A DNA stretch of 64,000 nt from Ampelocalamus luodianensis (lineage: Eukaryota; Streptophyta; Magnoliopsida; Poales; Poaceae): NCBI GenBank assembly GCA_036346255.1, contig CM070635.1:42001715-42065714 (forward strand). Direction: 5' to 3'. This document shows positions 1 to 11,405 of this stretch, one piece after another. A program made the translations under genes and the position numbers. Under the pieces are notes generated by a model. The model worked only from the letters and a program-made list of their open reading frames with translations, was not told where the DNA came from and made no database searches. Positions within the stretch are counted from its first letter, which is position 1. Each line of letters begins with the position of its first letter.

Positions 1-1419
1 ATGAAGAAGCCATATAAATACATTCCTTAGATATTTTAAATATGTCAGAACCTTGAACCTTCTTGCTTCCCTCTTGTAAAGGTCTTCTGGTGTTCCGGTC
101 GTCTCTGACCAAAACATTCATCAGGAAACGGTTCTTGAGGACGAGGTGGTCGTGGAAATTCCTGACTAGAACGTTCCTTAGACTAAAACCGTTGAGAACG
201 AAATGGCTAAGGAATCCCTCGAGCAGGTATCAGTGCCAACATCTACTCAGGATCCACTAGTGATTCTCACTCCGTCTTCGGAGGTAGTCATCCCCAGAGA
301 TCCTCAACAGGTTCCACCTCCTATTGGTAACACTTCTTAGGCTAACAAGTTCCCGTTTTCTCCCCGATTTATCGAGGATAAAGAACTTGACGAGGCCTGG
401 GGAAAGATATCGGACCATCAAATCGAGATGGGTCTAGATACGATTTTTGACAAATACAATGACGTGGCAATTCGGGTAAGTATTTTACGACCATCTTCAT
501 AACTCTTTCTCTAAAGTTTGTTTGAAAACTTAATAAAGAAAGGAACTTACTTTTGTAGCATATGGCCGAAAATTACGCTGTGGTCGGAGGGCTGACCCAA
601 CGAATAAAAATCCTGGAGTAGAAACACTCCGAATTGAAAAGTAAGAACTTTTCTCTTTAACTTGTCTTCTTATACTTTGTTATTCTGTTCCTCTTTTGTA
701 AATCAATTTTCTCTCCTTATCGTATTTGATAGATTTGGAGAAAATTAAAGAAGAGGTCGTGGCTAAAGAATCCATGATAATAAAGCTTAAAGAAGAAAAT
801 CAGAACAAAGACCAGTTGATCGTGCACGCGATGACCAGGCAAAAGGAGGTTTTCGACTCTTGCGAGAAGAAAATCAAAGGTAACTAGTCGTAGACTTGAC
901 TAATATATCATGTCTCTAATTTAATGTGTATGTTAACTTGTTTATCTACTCGTACAGAGGAAACTCAAGCACTTGAAAAGCAAAAAAAGCTCTTGAGTTT
1001 GAGCGTGGCCAAGGGGCTGAACTCGATCGAAGTCTTGAAGACAAAGTCAAGGCTCTTAACAAGATGCTCTTCGACCTGGGGTCAAGAACGCAATTGCCAT
1101 TTTGAGAGACCCTGCAGAGAGAATCAATTTTCTTAGCTATTAACTCGAGGACCTTAAGAAAGTGATAACAATCTTTCGAGAGAACCATGCCAGGACGATG
1201 AAAGAAGCTATTGCGAACGGAGTTAGTGTTGCCTTGGCGAAACTAAAGGCTTCCGACCCCTCTGTTCGTCTTGGAGCTGTTGAAGAAGACTTCGACTGCT
1301 CCGAAGATGAAGCAACCAAATTTCTCGAGGAAGTAAGGTCTCTCGGAGAGAAAGTTGCGGAGGAAATGGAAGTCGAATCTCCATTACGCAGCGACCAGTC
1401 TGGTGATTCTAACAAGTAG
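1..1419 (+). pseudogene. Antisense accessory ORF of Tat-type gypsy element A, spliced and decayed
   Basis: A plus-strand coding relic lies beyond the pol end of the minus-strand gypsy element. It breaks into exon-like blocks with good splice signals: one ending at 475 before GTAAGT, then 559-640, 733-879 and 958-1419, each flanked by GT and AG. The last block holds an acidic C-terminus with a FDCSEDEA stretch and a RSLGEKVAEE stretch. It resembles the C-terminal part of the plant 'putative gypsy type transposon' proteins (the Transposase_28 family, by memory). Predicted helices are rich in Lys and Glu and look coiled-coil like. It is broken: an in-frame TAG lies in block 559-640 (near 619) and the frame changes near 1130. 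Grande and RIRE2-like Tat elements are known to carry an antisense ORF between pol and the 3' LTR, which fits this position. Its function is unknown. Confidence 0.6.
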
Positions 1420-2459
1420 ATGGATGTAATATTTAGACTTTGTAAATAAAACTTACCTTTTATCATCAATGAAGTTCTTGTGTTATCTTATCAATATCAT
1501 TAAATACTCATATATTTTCTAGCCCCCCAATGCTTATATTAGTAGATGAACTTTACTAAAGAAGCAGTAGACCAAGAAAATGAGTAATAACTACGACCAT
1601 AGTATATATGCTGATAATGTCTGTAAAAAATGATCTAGTGAACACTAGGAAATCATGTGGTCGGAACCAGTGTATGATTTCGACTAGGTTAGATCTTGTC
1701 CATTATCGGATCACTGTGAGATACCATATATAGTCGGAAGATATAACAAGACTTGCTTTGATGATAAGAAAGAATACAAAAAATGTATGCAAAGAAAAAG
1801 AAAATGATAATTATCTTTGTTTATATAAATTATCCGAAACTGGTCGTAATGAATTCCAAGAATTGAAGACTTGTAAAATATTTCGTGAAACGTGCTCATG
1901 CTCAGGTCCGATTGGCATCGAGGATCGTAAGAAAAGGACTGTCGCTAGGAAGCTCCTTCCAGTGGGCAGGACCACGTGCAGAGAGGAGAGACTTCGACTA
2001 GGTTGCTTTCCATGTCCTGACCAGTAACCAAACAAGAGTAGAACAGAATGTTGAAATAAAGAAAGTTAATCTTCAAACTCTTGAGGAAAAACAAAATCAT
2101 ATAAATTATCTGTGCTTTGCTCCTTTTACTCGTATGTTTCTTTGAGGAAAGAGTATGTGGTCGTTCGTGGGAATCATTAAAGCAATGATCACGACTAGAA
2201 CCGGTTTGGCGTTTGACAATCAAGTCACAGCCAATGAGTAATGGAGACCCCTCTTGGTGTTTTTTAAAGGGATATCGGAGAGAATGAGTATCTTCTCTGA
2301 CCAAGATAAACAAGAATGATATGTGACCACAAGCAACAGATAATAGTTATAAACAATTACACTTATCTTGAAAAGGAAGTGCATCTTTATTGAAATATGA
2401 AATGAAATGAATATAAGAAATTATACAAACAACTTACGTAATTGATCAATGTTCCAAGA
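1420..2459. other. Non-coding spacer between antisense ORF and integrase of Tat element A
   Basis: AT-rich sequence without a supported reading frame. The part near 1905-2035 contains GGTCG and CTGGTCG words like those around 10440-10560 of the oppositely oriented element B, so it belongs to the 3' untranslated part of the same element family. The 3' LTR of element A would lie left of position 1 and is not in the window. Confidence 0.5.
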
Positions 2460-3525
2460 ATTAGACAAAATTTGCCCGTCTGACATAGCTAATCGTACCG
2501 AACCTGGTCGGGTGACTTCGACCACAGTGTATGGACCTTCCCACTTGGGTGAAAGCTTGTTGCGATTTGCTAGGCTCTGAATTTTCTGAGAACCGGATCA
2601 CCTACAGCGAGGCTGTGAGCTTGCACCTTATGACTGTGGTACCTACGCATGGCTTGTTGATAGATTGTTGATCATATCAAGGCTTGATTTCGTCGCTCTT
2701 CAAGGAAATTGATGTCATCAAGTCGTCATTCATGCTGATCGTTTTTGTTAAAACAATTAGTCCGAGCAGAACCAATTTTTAGTTCTGAAGGAAGTATGGC
2801 TTTAGCCCCATAAACCAAAAAGAATGGTGTTTCACCGGTCGCACGACTAGTCGTGGTACGAACAGCCCATAACACAGAAGAAAGTTATTGAACCCAAGTC
2901 CCTGACCATGTAATTAACTGGTCGAAAACTCGTCGTTTGATTCCTTGCATTATGATACCATTGGCGCGCTCAACTGCTCCATTGCTCTACGGATGAGCAA
3001 CAGAAGAGTAATGTATCTTAATACCTAGGTCGTCACAAAATTCCTGGAAATTACCGCTTGAGAACTGGGTACCGTTATCCGTGATTATACGACTGGGCAC
3101 ACCAAATCGTATGATCATGTTTTTTTTGTGAGAAACCCCTTGGCAGCCTCAGTTGTTGTTTTTACAACTTGCTCGGCTTCGATCCATTTAGTGAACGTGT
3201 CAATCATGACGAAAAGGAACTCAAAGCCCTCGGGTGCGCTTGGGAAAGGTCTCAGAATGTCTATTCCCCAGGTTGCAAAAGGCCAAGAAAGAGGAATTGT
3301 TTGCAAAGCTTGGGACAACTGATGTACTTGTCGGCTATGAAACTGACATTGCACGTACTTTGTCACGAGCTCTTTTGCATCATGAAGGGCAGTTGGCCAG
3401 TAGTATCCTTGCCTGAAGGCTTTACCGACCAGCGTTTTGTGGGAATGATGTGCTCCACAGACTCCTCCATGAATTTCGGTTAGCAACTTAATGACATCTG
3501 GTTGAGATATGCATCTCATCAACAC
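2460..3525 (-). pseudogene. Gypsy integrase relic (element A)
   Basis: The intact upper part (3525-3115) shows an HHCC-type zinc-binding region (GAHHSHKTL followed by YVQCQFHS) and the start of the catalytic core, with a WGIDILRPFP stretch carrying the first Asp. Below 3115 the reading continues with ITDNGTQF (second Asp) and AVERANG (catalytic Glu), then with the C-terminal part, but with several stop codons. The DDE triad is therefore still recognisable in the DNA. It once joined retrotransposon cDNA to chromosomal DNA; this copy is dead. Confidence 0.8.
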
Positions 3526-3752
3526 TCCGTGCGATCCTCGCTTATATAAGGTACTTTCAATAAGAGTGTATGATTTGGCTTTTCATGCTATACGATCAGC
3601 CTATACATCATCTTCTGGAATGAGGTCATGCTGAAGATGATTGTAGATCGATGTCATCCAATTTCTATCGTGATCGTGATGGCGCCAACCATCATCGACC
3701 TGTGGAGCATCCATGTTCGCAGAATCGAGGTGTGTGATCTCCTTGCGAACAT

Positions 3753-4240
3753 CTATGTCTTCGGAAGGCTCGACCACCGAGGGTGAATCGAGTTGCTAGA
3801 GAAAAACTCTGGGCCAACGGATGTCCTGGTAGAAGCCATACGTGCCAACTGGTCTGCCAGAAAGTTTTCCTTTCTAGGAATATGTTGGATGTGAAAATCG
3901 AAGAAATGCTTTTCGAGTTTCCGTACTTTCGTCAGATATGATGACATCTTGGTACTAGAGCACTGATACTCTTTCTCTACTTGATTCGCTACTTGTTGAG
4001 AATTGCTTTTCACTAGTAATCTGCGAATCTCGAGCGAACAAGCTGCCCGAAGTCCTGCCAGTAAACCTTCATATTCTGCCACATTGTTAGTAGCAGGAAA
4101 GTTTAACTGAATGGCGTATTTTATGCATTCGCCAGTAGGGGAGATCAAGACGACCCTAGCCCCCGAGCCTTTGAGCATCAAGGAACCGTCAAAGTACATT
4201 GTCCACTCTTCATGGTGTTCGTACTCGGGCCCTTAGGTGG
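3753..4240 (-). pseudogene. Gypsy RNase H domain relic (element A)
   Basis: The open stretch 4199-3753 begins with MYFDGSLM (first catalytic Asp), followed by NNVAEYEGLL (Glu) and ends with ADQLARMAST (last Asp). The usual GDSQLV motif reads SNSQQV here, so the third catalytic Asp appears as Asn. This is the plant gypsy RNase H that removes RNA from the RNA:DNA hybrid. It is separated from the RT by frame breaks. Confidence 0.8.
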
Positions 4241-4340
4241 GTTCAGGGTTTGTCCATTCGGCAATGAATTCTACTATTGTCTGGGACTTGATTACTATTC
4301 GTGAGATGAAATGGAGATCAAACGCCCCAAGCTCAACCGC

Positions 4341-5520
4341 CTATTTTGCTATTCGTCCTAATGACTCCCTGTTTCCAAGGACTTGACCAAGGGGATACCC
4401 AGTTGGTACAACCACTTTATGGGCCTGAAAATAATGCTTTAGTTTCCTTGAAGCCGTAAGGAGACTATAGATCAATTTTTGTACATGTGGATATCTTTCC
4501 TTTGGTCCATGTAAGACTTCGCTTACGTAATATATCGGTCGTTGGATGTTGTCACGTTCTACGACCAGCACACCACTGACTGTTTGTGGCGTTGCAGTCA
4601 CGTAAATCACCAATGTCTCTCCCGATCTTGGAGAAACTAAGATTGGGGGACTTGTAAGGTACTTTTTAAGTTCTTCGAAAGCATCGTTTGCCTCTTTAAT
4701 CAATTCAAAACTTCTATGCTTCCGGAGAAGCTTAAAGAAATGTAGTCCTTTTTCACCTAACCGTGCTATGAAATGACTGAGCGCTGCCATACAACCGGTT
4801 AGTTTTTGAACTTCCTTCTTTGTGGTCGTAGGGCGCATCTGATCGATGGCCGTGATTTTTGCTGGGTTTGCTTCAATGCCTCTGGCCGAAACCAAGAACC
4901 CAAGAAGCTTACCAGAAGAAACTCCGAACACACACTTCTCTGGATTTAATTTAAGGTTATGGCGTCTTAAGTTATTGAAAGTCTCATGTAAATCTGGAAT
5001 ATGATCGCCAGTGTTGATGCTTTTTACGACCAGATCATCAATGTAGGCTTCTAGATTTCGACCTATCTACGAACTAAAGGATTTTTATATCAACCTTTAG
5101 AATGTTGCACCAGCATTTCTGAGACCGAATGACATCTTTACATAACAGTAAGTGTCATATGGAGTAATGAAGGAAGTTTTCTCTTCATCTTCTTTACTCA
5201 TATTAATCTGGTGGTACCCTGAGTAAGCATATAAAAAACTTAAAAACTCACACCCGGAAGTAGAGTCTACAAGTTGATCAATGCGAGGAAGGGGAAAGTA
5301 ATCCTTCGGACAAGCTTTATTAAGATCTGTAAAGTCAATACACATTCACCATTTTTCATTGGCTTTTCTAACCATTACAGCATTGGCGAGCCACTCTGGG
5401 TGGTAGACGTCACGAATGAACCCAACCTTAAGGAGCTTGTCAATCTCCGACTGGATTGCTTCCTTCCGATCAGGTGCAAAACGCCTCAACTTTTGCTTGA
5501 CCGGTTTCTTGTCAGGCTAC
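4341..5520 (-). pseudogene. Gypsy reverse transcriptase relic (element A)
   Basis: From 5345 downward the frame reads MCIDFTDLNKACPKD, the typical start of the plant gypsy RT palm, then YSGYHQI and MSFGLRNAGATF. After a frame break the catalytic motif YIDDLVVKS can be read near 5030-5050. The stretch 4931-4341 carries the RT connection region (LLGFLVSARGIEANP, then LTGCMAALSHFIARLG and SPPILVSPRSG). The YxDD box is intact but the gene is broken by shifts and stops between the blocks. Confidence 0.85.
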
Positions 5521-5817
5521 AAAGCTAGCTTGTGCTCGATCACCTCCCTGGGGACTCCGGGCATATGGGACGCCTGCCAGACGAATACGTCCTGATTTGC
5601 TTGGAGGAAGGAGATGAGCGACTTTTCCTATTTAAGGTTGAGTCCTGCTCCGATCGGTATTTTGGCGCCTTCTGAAGAAGCGCTTTTGTCGAGTAATACT
5701 TCTTTTGTCTGGTCGGAAGGTTTTGGTGCCATCTTTGGCCTCGAGTGCTTGACCTGCATGGTAGTGGTGTTAGTTTCCCTGGTCGGAAGCCCGTCGACCA
5801 GTTCTAAGCATTTCTGA

Positions 5818-6400
5818 TCACATGCGTAAGCTATTTTTTGATCGCCTCGAACTGTGATGACACCCGTTGGTCCCGACATTTTTCAAACTCTGATAACCGT
5901 AATGGGTGGCTATCTGGAATTTTGCTAAGGCCGGACGACCAAGGATTGCATTATATGCGGTTTCGAAATCCACCACATCAATTGAAATCTTTTCTGTTCG
6001 GAAGTTGTCAGGCCTTCCGAACATAACTGGTAGGGACAGGTTCCCGATAGGCTTGGCGGTAGATCCAGGAACTATGCCATGGAAGGCATATTTCATGGCT
6101 TTTACCTTGGATTTGGGAATTTGCATGTCTTCCAATGTGCCCGCAAATAAAATATTTAAAGAACTACCTCCATCTATCAAGACCCGATTAACCTTACAGT
6201 TATTAATAGTAGGCTCAACGACAATAGGAAACCTACCTGGTCAAGTCAAAGGAATGGGGCAGTCTTCTTTGCTGAAGGAGATTATCGTCTCCGACCACCT
6301 TGATGGTTTAACGGCGATCGAAGGTTCGGTAAGATTGACCTCCCGCTCCATGGCTTTCAGATAACTTCTGGACTCGTACGAAGAAGATCCACCAAAGATT
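5818..6400 (-). pseudogene. Gypsy aspartic protease relic (element A)
   Basis: The stretch 6180-5818 begins with IDGGSSLNILFAGTLED, the retropepsin active-site motif (D-G-G-S) of plant gypsy elements, and includes AYNAILGRPALAKF near its end, typical of the second half of the fold. Upstream it is linked to the gag zinc-knuckle region. It would have cleaved the gag-pol polyprotein. Confidence 0.75.
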
Positions 6401-7160
6401 ACGTCGAGAGTGTGTTAAGGCTCTTGGTACTCCATTTCTTCGTCACCGTCTTTGTCCTTCTTGGAGCTTGTCTCTCCGAGTTCCTGTATCGAGGGAAGTG
6501 GACCTTTACCTGCATAATAATCTTTTAGCTTCTTTTGCCAAGCACGGTAGTTGCGCAAGTCATGTCCTGCTTGCTGGTGAAATGGACACCACTTCTTGTT
6601 TTTCTTGTATTTATTGGTCGCGACCTTTGCCTTGCCACGACCGGCATAATCTTTCTTTCCCTTGGTGAATTTTTCAGAAACCGCAAGAACCTCCTTATCG
6701 TCGGGTTTGCGGTGTCTCTTTTTCTTGAGAGCTTTCCTTTGCTTCTTTTCTGTCTTATCTAAGCCAGGTTAGGGGATTTTATCTTTTCGATCAATGGCCT
6801 CGTTCCACTCAACCGCTTCGCTGGCGGTTGCGTACTTGTCGGCCATATCGAAGAGCTCGATGGTTGTTCATGGAGGATGTATTGCTAAATACTCCGTAAA
6901 CCTACGATTTCTTAATCCTGCTTTGAAGGCTTGAATGACAGAAGATTCTGCAACTTCTGGTATTGAATTACGAACCTAGTTAAATCTTTTGATATACTGC
7001 CGGAGAGTCTCATTGGATTTTTGCCGGATTCAGTGGAGATCATTCTCCTTCCCAGGGCGGTTATACGTACCCTGGAAATTTGCAAACAGAAGGTCACAAA
7101 GTTGCTCCCAAATATATACTGATCCGACCGACAGGTTGAGTAACCACGACCGGGCTGATC
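6401..7160 (-). pseudogene. Gypsy gag relic (element A)
   Basis: Several frames must be combined. The part near 7000-6780 resembles the capsid C-terminal region of plant gypsy gag (phrases like KDLTRFVIQYQKL, and further on a DLADKYA-like region). Around 6600-6540 a CPFHQQAGHD-like knuckle is visible. Multiple stops and shifts make it non-functional. Confidence 0.6.
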
Positions 7161-7616
7161 CTTCTAACATCGTGGGAAGGGCCTCACAGGGCTATCTCTT
7201 CGGGGGCACAAGAGTAACAGAACTGGTGGACCGGGTGTACTCCCCAAATAGACTAAGTCCAGGAAGATCCGTTGTGCGTCGAAGGCTATGCGTAGGGCGC
7301 GTAAAAGCCCCTACGGCTGCAGTACTTTCTTAGGGGTATCAATGTAAACTCAGGTGCCTGACAGGGAGGCTATAAATAGCCCCTCCCCCATGTAATATTC
7401 AAGGAACAATTTTTGGGTAATATACACATATTTACTTCCCAGCAACCGAGACCCTTTTCCGAGGACCCTTCGGCCTCTCTTAGACGCTAAGGGTCCCCTC
7501 TTTCTACTGTCTAGTCTTCTCACTACGACACTTGTATTGATTAATTTATTGATTCTACTGCTGGTTGTGAAATGTTGAGTTTTCTATATGCATATTCTAG
7601 TTACTATCATATTAGT
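7161..7616 (+). repeat. LTR fragment of Tat element B with TATA box
   Basis: This stretch has the layout of an LTR promoter. A TATA box (CTATAAATAG, about 7369-7378) is followed by a pyrimidine-rich leader and a run of short direct words, then AT-rich sequence leading straight into reverse transcriptase coding sequence. It has no ORF of its own. It is best read as the truncated 5' LTR of the plus-strand element; gag and protease between LTR and RT have been lost. The exact LTR ends and primer site were not found. Confidence 0.5.
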
Positions 7617-8430
7617 ATGTGTTTACATGATGAAGAGAAAACCGCATTTATTACTCCATTTGGAATATTTTGTTATGCAAAAATGCCATTTGGCTTAAAA
7701 AAATGATGGCGGTTCCTTCCAACACTTGATGCAAAAGACCTTTCTTTCTCAACTATGCCGAAATTTAGAAGCCTATATTGATGACATGGTCTTAAAAAGT
7801 ATACAACGTTTCAATCATATTTCTGACTTGCAAGAAACATTCAACAACCTCAAAAAACATCAGTTGAAACTTAATCCTGAGAGTATGTGTTCGAAGTCTT
7901 TTTAGGAAAGTTACTTGGATTCCTTGTTTCTACTCGCGGAACCGAAACAAATCCTGAAAAGATAGTGCCAATTGAACAAATACGCCCTCCGACCAGAGAG
8001 AAAGAAGTTCAAAAACTCACGGGATGTATGGTAGCTTTAAGTCGTTTCATCGCACGACTAGGAGAAAAATAACTTCCTTTCTTTAAACTTCTTAGAAAAC
8101 ATGAAGGTTTCAATTGGTCTGAGGGGGACAAACAAAGTCTTCAAGGATGTCAATAGATATCTTACGAGTGCTCTAGTATTGGTTTCTTTGAAGCTAGGCA
8201 AAGCACTCATGTTGTATCTAGCTGCTACGCCACAAGTAGTAAGCGCAGTACAGGTCGCTGAACATGAGAACATTCGACGACCAGTTTTCTACATGAGTGA
8301 AATTTTGCATGAGCCTAAGGAGCATTACCCTCAGGTCCAAAAATATGTATATGTCCTCCTCATGTCTTCATGGAAACTGATGCATTATTCATTTCCAAGT
8401 GCACAAGTTAACCGTGTTGTCTGAGTTTTT
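7617..8430 (+). pseudogene. Gypsy reverse transcriptase relic (element B)
   Basis: The plus strand reads an RT palm piece including MPFGLK near 7686, a YIDDMVLKS catalytic box near 7770-7800, and the connection region KLLGFLVSTRGTETNP followed by LTGCMVALSRFIARLG (7887-8072). The stretch 8101-8424 carries the RT/RNase H linker (TSALVLVSLKLGKAL, RRPVFYMSEILHEPKE). Stops and frameshifts separate the blocks. Confidence 0.8.
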
Positions 8431-8470
8431 CTTAGGAGAGGTCCTCTAGAATAGGGAAGCAGCATGGCGC

Positions 8471-8990
8471 ATGGCCATTAAAATGTCCCGAATATTCGTG
8501 TCCCGAACGGCCATTAAATCCCAGATCTTGGCAGACTTTGTCACCGAATGGACAAATCCTGAACTAGTTTGGGGACCCCAGTACGAATCCCACAACCAGT
8601 GGACAATGTATTTTGATGGGTCACAAACACAAAGTGGCTCCAGGGCTAGGGTGATCTTAGTATCTCCTATCGGAGAAACCGTCAAATATGCTATTCAATT
8701 AAACTTTCCTGGTACTAACAATGTGACAAAATACGAAGGTTTACTAGCTAGCATCCGAGCAGCGAACGCACTTGGGATTCGACGACTACTCATGAAAGGT
8801 AATTATCAGTTAGTCGTGAATCAGGTTGGAAAAGAGTACTAATGCTCTAATTCGAATATGGGGAACTACTTGTCGGAAGTCAAAAAGCCTGAAAAGCATT
8901 TTTTCGGTTTGGAGGTACAATATATCCCTTGAAATGATAATTTCCTCGCTGACCAGCTAGATCGAATAGCTTCTTCCCGATCCTCCATCC
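8471..8990 (+). pseudogene. Gypsy RNase H relic (element B)
   Basis: The open stretch 8471-8842 has MYFDGSQTQSGSRARVIL, then TNNVTKYEGLLASIRAA, then KGNYQLVVNQVGKEY. Compared with the usual motif, the second catalytic residue (Glu in NNVAEYEG) is still present one step on in KYEG, but GDSQLV has become GNYQLV, so an Asp is lost. Downstream, a LADQLDRIAS-like end follows after a stop. Confidence 0.75.
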
Positions 8991-9249
8991 CACAAGGAGT
9001 CTTCTTGGAACAGCTCCAGAAGCCGTCTCTAGTCGAAAAACCAGAAACTACTCCAAGTGAGATAGCCTCCGTAGAATACAAAGACACATGAATGAATCCC
9101 ATCTATGAATATCTTCAGAAGAGTACCACACCCGATGACGATCTTAAGACTGATCGTTTATCCCGTAAGGCCAAAATGAATATTTTGGTCGAAGAATCCT
9201 CCATAAACGAGGCACTCAAGGGGTACTTATGCGATGCATACCGCAGAAA

Positions 9250-10290
9250 GAAGGATTAGAACTCCTTACAAAATTACACAGAGGTATTTGTGGAACTCAT
9301 ACTTCTTACAAAACGCTGGTCAGAAAGGTTTTTTGACAAGGCTTTTGCTGTCCAACAGCCCTCTATGATGCCAAAGATCTCGTTAAAAAGTGTGTGCAAT
9401 GCTAGTTTCAAAGCAGACAAACACACCAACCGGCTCAAGCATTATATACAATACCTCTTTCTTGACCATTTGCAACCTAGGGTGTAGATATCCTTGGACT
9501 ATTCCCAAAGGCACTAGAGGGCTTTGAATTCCTTTTTGTGACTATTGATACGTTCAAAAAATGGATTGAAACCGAACCTGTTATTGGGATAACAACAAAA
9601 GCAACCAAGAAATTCATGACATAAAGTGTGATAACTCGATTTGGTGTTCCAAGTAGGATCATAACTGATAATGGTACTCAATTTTTTAGTGCAAAATTCT
9701 AATAATTTTGCGAAGAATTATGTACTAAGTTATGCTATGCCTCTGTTGCCTATCCACAGAGTAATAGGGCAGTCAAAAGGGCAAACAGCCAAATTATGCA
9801 GGAAATTAAAACTCGAGTTTTCAACCAGCTTATAAAGTGCTCAAGGGCTTGGGTAAAAGAATTACCCTCAGTACTATGAGCAATTTGCATGATCGCTAGT
9901 CGGGCTACAGGCGAAACGCCCTTTTTCCTAGTTTTTGGTGATGAAGCTATGCTTCCACCAGAACGAAAAATCCCATCTACAAGGGTCAAAAATTTTAACA
10001 ACCTCGACCAAGAACAACTTCGGGCTGACGATATCAATCTACTTGAAGAAAAGAGGAACCAGGTCTTAATTCGTTTGGCAGTCTACCAACAAGTCCTACG
10101 CAAATACTACGATCGTAAAGTCTAACCTCGCAGCCTTGTTGTAGGTGACTTGGTTTTGAAAAAGATTCAAACCAGTCTAATCAGAACAAACTTTCCACCA
10201 GGTGGGAAGGTCCTTACAGAGTGGTTGAAGTCACGCGACCAGGCTCAGTAAGACTAGCAATGGAAGATGGTATAGTTCTCTCTAATTAAT
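9250..10290 (+). pseudogene. Gypsy integrase relic (element B)
   Basis: The core can be followed as VDILGLFPKALEGFEF, then ITDNGTQFF, then YPQSNRAVKRANSQIMQ. The catalytic Glu of the usual VERAN motif is Lys here (VKRAN). The C-terminal part (9889-10125) reads SRATGETPFFLVFGDEA and continues to YYDRKV. Several stops occur upstream. The copy is inactive both by stops and by loss of the catalytic Glu. Confidence 0.8.
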
Positions 10291-10330
10291 GGAACATCAA
10301 CCAATTACATAAGCTCTATGTGTAAATTCT

Positions 10331-10830
10331 TATACTCTCAGTAAAGTTTATGGTTTCTTCAATCTATATTGTGTTAAGAAATTGCCTATTGAGCAAAAGC
10401 TTTCATATTCTTTCGAACACCTTTAAACACTTGATTTTTCTTACACTGGTCGGAGGACGGTAACATCAACTAGTCGAAGTCATTCCTCTCTACATGTGGT
10501 CTTGCCCACTAGAAAGAACTTCCTAGCATCGATCTATTCCTAACTCTTGCTACCAACACAAGAAAATCGAGTTCGATAAAATGTGGTCGAATTTTTTTTA
10601 AAGCATGCTCTTTTTCAACTGTTTCATTAGTACAATTACTTCAGCTAAGCAAACAGTCGGGGGCTAGGATAAAGCTATAATCATGACTTTAATTCTAAGT
10701 CTTAACTTTCAATTCTCATTTTTTTACTTTGTCTTATGAGTTACTAACTACTAAAAAAGACAATTTGCAGGAAAAAAAATAAGCCGTATACATATACAAA
10801 ATAAAGCATTATTTTTTCCGTTACATATAC
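10331..10830. other. 3' non-coding part of Tat element B
   Basis: AT-rich stretch with no coding signal. It contains GGTCG words shared with the matching part of element A and the phrase CAGTCGGGGGCTAGG near 10653, a purine-rich sequence. It joins the integrase relic to the antisense ORF. Confidence 0.4.
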
Positions 10831-10865
10831 TTGGAAGGAAATCCAAGTTGCATATCCTCCACGAC

Positions 10866-11270
10866 CTTTTTTCACGTTGACTGCACTTCTTCGATCAGTC
10901 TTTGGGCTTCTGCTTCAGGGCAGTCGAAATTAGCCTCGACTGGAAGAAGGTTAAGGCTGCGGTCATGGGCTTTAAGTTTTGTCAAAGCAAAACTTACTGT
11001 ATTTTCGACCGCTCGCCTCAATGAGTCAGCCTGGTTAGTCTTCATAGTAGTAATCAACTCCTGGAGATTTTCGACTTGTTGACCAACGCAGCTCGTATGT
11101 CTGACCAGGGTGTCTTCAAGAGGAGTAACCTCCTCAGCACGTACTCCTCCAAGCACGTTGTTCCGGAGGGAAACATTGTCTTGAAGGTTGACTTTGGCTG
11201 CCTTCGTTTCCTCCTAACTACGGGTCTACATCTCCTGGAGTTGTTTTATTTCTGTTGCTTGCTCTGTAAA
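10866..11270 (-). pseudogene. Antisense accessory ORF of Tat element B (C-terminal exon)
   Basis: On the minus strand, opposite to pol of element B, an acidic ORF ends with FDCPEAEAQRLIEEV, matching the C-terminus of the plus-strand ORF at 1-1419 (FDCSEDEATKFLEEV). A 3' splice-site-like CAG at about 11270 precedes the block, again as in element A. An in-frame break lies near 11220. The mirrored position in both elements shows that this ORF belongs to the transposon family and is not a host gene. Confidence 0.6.
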
Positions 11271-11405
11271 AAAGAGTAATGACAGTTAATAAACAATACT
11301 TAAGACTAGTATCTTATATTGGTCGTAGGTAAGAATTTTTATCTACCAAGCGATCGTCAAGCTTTTTGACTTCATTTTCATTAGAGGTAGCATCTCTTGT
11401 ACATT

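Larger units (their letters stand above)
2460..7160 (-). mobile_element. Decayed Ty3/gypsy Tat-type retrotransposon A (gag, PR, RT, RNase H, IN)
   Basis: Reading the minus strand from 7160 down to 2460, the domains come in the order gag, CCHC knuckle, protease, reverse transcriptase, RNase H and integrase, which is the Ty3/gypsy order. All domains are interrupted by stops or frameshifts, so the copy cannot encode a polyprotein. With the antisense ORF at its 3' side it matches the Tat lineage (Grande, RIRE2-like). The 5' LTR expected at the right is not clear; the sequence runs into the LTR of the oppositely oriented element B near 7200. Confidence 0.85.
7617..10330 (+). mobile_element. Decayed Ty3/gypsy Tat-type retrotransposon B (RT, RNase H, IN)
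   Basis: The plus strand carries RT, RNase H and integrase relics in gypsy order, closely similar in wording to element A but with different lesions. It is oriented opposite to A, so the two are head to head around 7160-7616. The gag and protease regions are missing. Confidence 0.85.
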
